DNA of 64,000 nt from Symsagittifera roscoffensis (lineage: Eukaryota > Xenacoelomorpha > Acoela > Convolutidae): the NCBI RefSeq assembly GCF_963678635.1, contig NC_087071.1:44439095-44503094 (forward strand), given 5' to 3'. A program made the position numbers and the translations under genes. The first letter of the stretch is position 1; the number at the start of each line of letters is the position of its first letter. Below the pieces are notes generated by a model. It worked only from the letters and a program-made list of their open reading frames with translations, had not been told where the DNA came from and did not search any database. This document shows, one piece after another, positions 51,801 to 60,800 of the stretch.

Positions 51801-54800
51801 TAAAAGCTAAACAGCTCGCATTTGGTCTTTCTTTCTTATGAATAAACCGTCTTAAGGAGATAAATGTTTCAATCATCAATAAATTAGATGATACTTTAAA
51901 AGTATTGTACAGGGAGTGCAATATAAAAATAAGGGCATCTCGCTTCTAGACAAGGTTATGCAAAATCACAAGGTGAAACAAAACTTTGAGAAAATTTTAG
52001 AAAGATATGCAAAACTTTTTAAAAAAATGAAAAAAAAGTTACCTAGTTTTTTCAATCTGATTTCAAAAAAATTCAAGATTACCTGGTTCTTTGTAATAGT
52101 TCTTGGAGATAACTCAATTGCGTGAAAACAAAGCCTGGTTTCTCATGGTTCTTTTGCGTTCTTTCGAAAGTGTTCAGTACAAAAAGTCATAAAATAGGAA
52201 TGCGAATCGGAAAGTTGTTTGTTTTTTGAAATTCTCTTCAGCAAATCATAGAAAGTTTGTGATCAATATTAGATTGCAAGCTCCGTCATCAAATCTGGTC
52301 AGTAGCATAAAAAAATTCTTAAAATTTTTAACCAGTATTTTACCAGTGATCTAAAAGTTGCCAGTTTGGCACATTTGCGATAATCAACGCGCCGTATCAT
52401 TTTGAATATAAACGCGTGAGCGGCTGATTTAAGAGCCAATAAGTTGTTACAACTTGAATGGAAGCACACCAATTGTTCTAACCAATACGGTATTGTATGC
52501 TAAATGTTGGAGCAATTTTTCAAATTTTTCATGTTAAGTGTTACAGCAAATTTTTGAAATTTTTTGAATCTTCAGTTTTTTCTATTGAGAATTCTTCAAT
52601 GGATAATAAAAGGACGTCGGAATATTCAAGGCTTCACCCTGATACTAGCACTTTTGTTTCAATTAAATCATCCAAAATTGTTTACACGCATTTTTTTAAG
52701 GGCTATGTTCAAGTTTTTTTTAGAAGTAAAAAATACCCAAATAAAGTGGTTTGAAGTTACCGTGGAAAAAATCAGAGCGAAAAAAACGGTATAACAATGG
52801 TATGGATTTAACCATCAGATCTCAAACTCCCCTGCTCTCTTTCAGTTTTTTACTGGGACGTTAACTTCTGTTGTAGTAAAATAGATATCTTAATTTGTGC
52901 ACAACAGGGGTGTGTCACGAATAGTCCTGATTTTATGGTTATAAAATTTGCACAATCTCATCTGAGACCAATTAGCAAAACGTTAGAAGAGAAAAAATTG
53001 CCTTTTTTCTCGTATGAATGAGAATTTAATGGGGCATTTTAGACAATATACCCGTTGGCATCCAGTACTGAATATCTGCTCAAATGAAGAATATTTGAAC
53101 ACAGAAAGAGATGAGCAAATGCAAACTTTACGAACGAAGTCGCTCCCCTACCTAATAAATTTTTCAAGAAAAACCTAAATTTCTGAGAAGTCGAATTTTT
53201 GGCTAGAAATAAAACAACGAAATTTCTGGGAAAAAAACGTTTTATACGCTTCGAATCATTAATTTTAGATTTTTTTACTTGTCTCGTTGTTTTGAACACC
53301 TTAAAAATACCAAAATAGTACAGAAACAAATCTTGCAAAAAATGTGTTTCTAAAAAGAATTGAGTCAATTTTAAGGCGTGAATTGCTTACCTTTATATTT
53401 TCGTGTTTTGACTAAAATCAAAACAACGCAGAACTTTCTCAAAAGATGAGACCAATAGATGAAATAGAGTAAACTTCATAATGAGAATTGTTAGGTACAT
53501 TAAACTTTTTTCAGTAGTTTCACGAAAAAAAATCATGAGTGGCTATGAAATCATAAGTGGCTATCCAACTTTTAAGTCCAGTGGTTAAAAATGTAGCCAG
53601 TGTTTTGGGCAGATTTAAATTTATATTATTATCCAAAAAACATATATTATTTTGACGTTACCGTAAACATTCATTGTGAAGTTTCATTCTTGTTTTTGAA
53701 AATGATGTGTCTGGACTACGTTATGGGCAAAAAATTTAAAATTTAGCATGAAAAAAAAACTGATTTAGCGACAAAAAAAATTAGGAAATAACTCTTTATT
53801 CTCAATTCACATAACAGGCAAAACATTGAACTTCCTACCAGGAAATCAAAAAATTCAGCGAAATGCTGTTTTTCTAGCAGGAGCCATCCAGGAAGCCTAC
53901 CAGGAAACATAAGATACCTTTTTGAAAACACTGGGAAAATGCATTCAAAGTTTACAACAATCATAATTGCTGATCGACTGAAAAATTGAAGCGTCGACTT
54001 GATCGAACTAATTTACTAAGAATTGAAAAACCTTGAAAGCCAATAACTCGAAAAAATTAATGCTGGTATCGATGTTGAAATAAAGAAATTTTTATACCTC
54101 TCGTTGGAGGAAGATCGTGTCTGTTTCTGCTCCGTATCCGAATGCAATCTCCACATCTTTCGTGCATGTTGCGGCTGTTGTTCCACAGGGTTGGTTTTCG
54201 GCCTAAAAAATATCAATTTACAAGAGATATTGTTTTTGCTTGTTTGGTAGTCAAGACAAACTTAATAACAAAGCAAGTCAACAAGTCAAAAAAATAAATG
54301 TATTAAAATAAAATGAAAAAAAAAAAGTTTTCTAAAATTTGAAATTTTTTATGAAATTCATCCCCCCACACGCCATATTAAAAAAAAGATAGATTTCGCT
54401 CCTTGTAACATTTCAATTATGGCAAATAAGCTTCTTTCAACGAATTTGGAACGATTTTAAGACGGATTAACTCTCCGCTTACGCGTTAATAGCGCGAAAT
54501 ATATCGCGCGTTAATTGTCCCAAATTGGCCAAAATGGCAATCTTTAAACCCCCATAACTTTATGAAAAATGATCACAGGTGAAATATCTTTTCAAGTTTG
54601 AGCTCAGGGCAACAATATTTTTTAAATTATAATAAAAAATTCCGTCAAAAATGGCTAGTTAAAAAGTCGAAATTTGTCTGAAGAAAAACAACCACCCCGA
54701 GCACAAATATTCCGTTACTTTCGTATCAAAAGTCGGAACAATAAAAAACTCTAGTGCTATTTACTGTTTTTATTTATAGGGGTGGTAATTTTTAGATACC

Positions 54801-57800
54801 AAAGGAAGGGCGATTGTTAAGTAGATCCTCATTGTTCAAAACAAATCAATGTGGTTTTACTACTTCAACCTAAATAGCAAACCTCCTCCTGCAGTGTGTC
54901 TGTCAGATTCTTGCGACTCAATCTACGCGCTTATTAATTTGCAAAAATCGGTGGTAATATTTTTTTGCACTGTTTCAAAAAAAACTTCCTTTTGCATTAA
55001 CATTATTTATAGTTTTAGTAAATAATTGTTCGGATCTTAAATTATGAAAATAAAAAATTAGATCGAACTTGAAAGTATGGTGACTTCAGGGCACTAGCAA
55101 GTTGCAGCAAAACTAAAAAAACTGGAAAAATAATTTTTTTTCCAAAATTTTTTTTCAATCAATATCCCAAAGGTTTCGTCTACCAATATTTCAAAATTGA
55201 TTGAGGTTTTTTTTGGGTTTTTTATGGTAGCAGGGCAATCTACTCTATTCTAATCTAGACTATACCATTCTACCCTATATACCAATCTAACCTATACCAT
55301 TTTAAATTATGCCATTCTACTCTATATACCAGCCTTTCCTATGGAATTCTACACTAAGCCGAATATAAGACATGTTTAAGACATGATATTTATAGCATGT
55401 TGTAGAAAATTCTCTGGTCTGCATCACTTCGGAATGCGATTTTTTAATACCTTCCTAATCAGATAAAATTTATTTATCGATCACTCTGTGCTGATCTACT
55501 GATTGCCATGTGCTGCTAAATGCTTAAAACTTGCAATTTTTATAATTTTCGAAAGTTTTTCTAGAAACGCTAAAACTTTTATGTCTTTAAATGCTTATGA
55601 ACAGCTTGAAAAGCAGTTTGTGTAAAAACATTTTGGCTCAGAAAAAGTTACTATTTTTTTGTTTCGCCACATTTACTATTTTTTTGTTCCGACTTTCATA
55701 ACGAAAGTAACGGAATATTTGTGCTTGGAGGTGGGTTCTTTTTCTTCAGACAAATTTCGATTTTTAACTAGCCATTTTTGACAAAATTTTTTAACATCAA
55801 TCGAAAGCTATTGTTGTCCTAAGCTTAAGTTTGAAAGGAACTTTCACCTGTGATCTCATTTTGTAAAGTTATGGGGTTTTAAGGATTGCCATTTTTGTTT
55901 CGCGCTACTTACGCGGAAGCGAGGTTTATTCCTTCTAGAAATCATTCCAAATTGGTTCAAGGAAGATTATATGCCATAATTGATTCGTTAGTAGGAGCAA
56001 AATTTATCACTTTGTACTTAATATGGCGTGTGGGGGATGTTTTCACAAATCTCAACTTTTTTAGAAAAAAAAATTTCATTTTATTTTATTACATTTAAAT
56101 TTTCCATGTTATTACTGCTCCATAGACCTTAAAAGGCATTCGGAACATTCAGGGCTTGGCCCTGATACGAGCAGTCTTTTCTTAATAGGTTATCATTAGT
56201 AACACAGTATTATTACATGTAATTCAGTGATTTGTTCAATTTTTCAGCCTTGCTTTTGGGACTTTAAAAGGCAGTTTTTATTACACTTAACTTCAAAAGG
56301 CCTTTTGATTTTTGTCTGGTTGATGATTTTTAATATTTTTTATCCCGTTGACCGGAAAAAAGAGCCAGAAGTAGAAAAATTTCAGACTGTGGAAGAAACT
56401 TCAGTAAAATAATTATTATATCTATGATCATTTTTTGAGTTGTTTAAGCTTTGCTGATTTTTTTCATCTTTGCAGGCATTTGTGGGTTTTTCCGGGGTAA
56501 TAGGGGTATGTTAATTTTTGCCTATATATCCTAATTTAGTCCTTAATTGGGCCAGAAATTGTTATTAGGGACCATCGGGGAAAATAGAATTGATTTTTGC
56601 TTAAAAGATCCAAAAAGTAAACTGCTGAGACATACAAATTTTCTGTGACACAAAGATACTTGAACGCATGAATTTTCAACTCTGTGTTGAAATTGAAACA
56701 GATTTTGTATAAAAATTTGATACGTGAGCGCTAGTCGCTGGCTCTTATATTAAATAGGAAGTGCGAGACAGCCATTAGCTAAAAAAAGCTATTTGATCAT
56801 CAAATTTACCGCAGTTAAAAAAACTCGGACGAAACACCTTAAAGTTTTGTTTCGACCACTCTCCTCACAGTTTAGCCGGATTATTCCAGTCTAAAAATAT
56901 TACTGTAACAGTACTGGGTAAATTCCACAAAAACATTGATTAGTGATGAAATCAAGACAAAATATTTCAGTACTCTTCCAGTACTGAATTAATACTGTGT
57001 TTGAAACTATTAAGTCTGATCATTACCAAGCTGCGACCAATCCATCCGAAGAGACATTTAATGAACTTGATGAACTTGTTTTCCGCTATAATAAAAATAG
57101 GCTAGCTGAAATTTTTGATAAATTTAGAGCTGATTTTTAGCTGATGCATCCTTGTTTTTTTTTCTCAAAAATCGTTTTTTGTTTGTTTTTCTCACCCCAC
57201 TAATTACCTTATTTGCAGGTAAACTTAGTTGCACGATACTTCTAACTACCAACGTTGACTCTTTTTTTGCTAAAAAACTGCTTTTTGCATTGATTTTTGT
57301 TATTTGTTGTAGCTTAAAGCCTTGGTTTTTGACGGTAACGACAAGAATTTAAACTTAAGAATCATTTTAATATTTTGGGAACAAATATATAAAAAGAACA
57401 ACGCAGCGAAGAAATTTGTCGATAAAGACTTTCAAACTTGTAAGCACCGCTTAATCGCCACACGTCAGGAGGTTGCTTGCAGTTATGCTGCAGGATAAAA
57501 ACTATTACGGTAACAGAAGTTTTTTTCTAGTTTCACTGATTTTCTTGCAATCAAGTACCCGGGGGATTTTCTGTGCAGGATCTGACATTTTTTTTTGCTT
57601 ACATTAATTGATTCTCAGATTCTTTAATTTTTATCTGGATAAGAATTTGAAATATCTGAAATAAACCTCAAAAACAAAATTTCAGATGTGAAATTAGATC
57701 TGAGAAACCTTTTGTTAATTTATAACTTAAGCATTTCGAGGAAACAATTGGGTTTTTATTACTTGATGTTTATGCTATACACAATTATGCTTAGATTAAC

Positions 57801-60800
57801 TAGCAGTAGAAAAGAAATTCTGAATAATTTCACAAACTGTTTTTCTTGTTCAACTGTGATAAAAAGTTTTCAAAAACTTTTAGAAGAACTATAAGTTTTT
57901 TGACTTTCATGCGCTCTTTATGCGTTTCCAATGTTTATCTCATGCTTGGGGAAACATATTTTGGCAGTCTCGCATTGGAGAATTTGCTGCGTACATGCTA
58001 GTAGCTAGCAGAATCTATCAAATACAAAAGTATCAATAAAGCAAAAGTTGTGTCAAAATCATTGATTTTTCAGATCTGAATTAACCAAGAAAGACTAAAT
58101 TTCAGATCTGAAAGTAGATCTGAAATAGATTTTTCAGATCTGAAATAATCAAGAAAAACAAAATTTCAAATCTGAAATTAGCTCGTAATGTTCCATTCTT
58201 AAAGTATTCAAGAGTTATTTTAACAATTCACAACCCATTCCAGATCTGAAATTTAGATCTGAAAAAAATTATTTCAGATCTGAATTAGACCATTTAGTAG
58301 GTACGGGATAGTGTTGTCTAAAACTATATTCACGAATTCACTGATCCACCAAATTAATAATTCTAACTTTTTGTATTTGCGTTGTTTTAGCAATTAATAT
58401 CTTTGTTCCAAGTTTTTTGCCAAGTAGAAATGTTTACAGACAAAACGTTATTAGTTATTTTGAAGCAAAATAGATTGGCTGGATTGTTTTTTCCTATTTG
58501 CACAGCAAAATGCGTCATCTAGTTTTAGAACCGAGTCCATCGTTTCAGAGCGTTTGTGTTGATATTACTTATCAAAGATTCAAATAACGGAAGTAACTAA
58601 ATTTCTATATGCACTAACCAAAAAAGCGATTGCATGAAAACTAATAGAATCTACAGAGCGAATCATACGCAACAAGTAATTGGCTTGGTGTGATTTTTTT
58701 TATCTCCTTCTCCTTTTTTACTGATATAATGCCAATTATTTCTTGCAGTATGCATCTGATACAAAACTAATAGAAAAACTGTAATAAAAAGGGAGCAGAC
58801 GTCTTCCTCGTATGAATGGAAAAATTTTGGGGGATAATTAGCAATTTAGCCTATGGTATTTGGTAACAAATATCTGCCGGTATGAATAAAATAAATAACG
58901 GTTCACAGAATTTTTCCACTTTTTTGAATAGTTATTAGTGGAAAAGTTAGAATTTACTGAGCGCCTAAATAGAAAGGTCAACGCCCATCAACATTCGTCC
59001 TCATTGCCTACGGGGAGGCAGCAAAAATTAGCTCATCATAGCCCGAAAAGAAAACACAAAAACAATGCATGAAAATTTGAATGAGAAGCACATCATCGGT
59101 CTTCCGTTAAACGCTAAACAGCTCGCATTTGATCTCTCTTTCTTATTAATAGGCCGTATGAAAGAGGTAAATGTTTCGATGATCCTTAAATTAGATGATA
59201 CTTTAAAAGTATTGTACAGGGAGTGCAATATAGAAATAAGGGCATCTCGCTTCTAGACAGGTATTGCAAGTCACGAGGTGAAACAAAACTTTGAGAATAT
59301 TTTAGAAAGATATGCAAAACTTAAAAAATGAAAAAAAGTAATCTAGTTTTTCGAATCAGATTTCAAAAAAATTCAAGATTACTTGGTTCTTTGTAATTGT
59401 TCTTGGAGAATGCTGAAAACTGAATTGCGTGAAAACAATGCCCGGTTTTTCATGGTTCTTTTGCGTTCTTTCGAAAGTGTTCAGTACAAAAAGTCATAAA
59501 ATAGGAATGCGAATCGGAAAGTTGTTTGTTTTTTGAAATTCTCTTGAGCAAATCATAGAAAGTTTGTGATCAATATTAGATCGCAAGCTCCGTCATCAAA
59601 TCTGGTCAGTTGCATGAAAAAACTCTTAAAATTTTTAAATGGTAGTTTACCAGTGATCTAAAAGTTGCCAGTTTGGCACATTTGCGATAATCAACGCGGC
59701 ATATCATTCTGGATAAAAACGCGTGAGCGGCTGATTTAAGAGCCAATAAGTTGTTGCAACTTGAATGGAAGCACACCAATTGTTCTAACCAATACGGTAT
59801 TGTATGCTAAATGTTAGAGCAAATTTTTAAATTTTTTATGTTAAATGTTATAGCAAGTTTTTGAAATTTTTTGAATCTTCAGTTTTTTCTATTGAGAACT
59901 CTTCAATGGATAATAAAAGGACGTCGGAATATTCAAGGCTTCACCCTGATACTAGCACTTTTGTTTTCAATGAAATCATCTAAAATTGTTTACACGCAGT
60001 TTTTTTAAGGGCTATGTTCAAGTTTTGTTTTTAGAAGCTTGTTTAGACTTCAATGGAAACCATATTCAGATTATTTTTCGAACTGTATGCCAATTTTGCT
60101 GAGGTTTATGTTCGAATTTTTTGGAACTACAGTGAATTCCTATTTAGGAGTATGCTCTACCTTTGCTTGCGAAGTTATTTAGATTTTGATGATAGGGAAC
60201 AACCATTTTAGTATGCATTTCACTTCACTTTTTTAACTGAATGTAGTTTATATTTTGAAAAAGTGTTAACATCTCACTCTTAGACTGTTTGTTTTCTATG
60301 ATTTTGTATTCAAACAAAAAATTAACCGCAGTCAGATTTTAAGATTTTTTTTTACAATGAAGAAAACTCCGGCAAATTTTTTAAGCCATGATTCAGATAA
60401 TTTAATTAGGGTCAACTCATACAATTCGAATTTTTTCTAGGAAATCATGTAAGGGTCAGTTTCAATTCTCAAAATTAATTGGCTTTGGCAATTTGAGACC
60501 CATTTTTTCTAGGCCAATCATTGTTCCTTAGGCAATTTAGCGTTAAAAATGATCAAGAACCTTTTTTCCAAGAGGTTTCACTCGTTTATTTGGATTATCC
60601 TCTTTGAATTGATCTTTTTTCAGAATTTCACAAAAACGGCAAAACTTATTTTTTTCTAAAAATTAACATTTCCATCATAAATACTGTTACAGCATCCTGT
60701 TAATATACATTCCAAAGCCTGTGACACAAAAGGCCCATATACTCAGTGCTTAATTTCAGTAAGCGTTAGTGATGATGGGAACCAGTAGCGTGACGAGGTG

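Larger units (their letters stand above)
49951..52727 (+). repeat. Tandem duplication, unit 2 (internally deleted)
   Basis: Matches unit 1 from 41750 to about 42950. It then jumps at 51113/51114 to sequence equal to 44398-44482, and jumps again near 51193 to sequence equal to 47578 onward. Both family A elements, the minus exon candidate and the palindrome cluster are lost. Its end joins directly to the start of unit 3. Confidence 0.85.
52728..60520 (+). repeat. Tandem duplication, unit 3
   Basis: Follows unit 1 throughout, including both family A elements and the palindrome cluster. Small differences include loss of about 80 bp at the 3' end of the first family A element. The region after about 59070 is more diverged from units 1 and 2 than the rest, so the boundary is soft. 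Confidence 0.87.
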
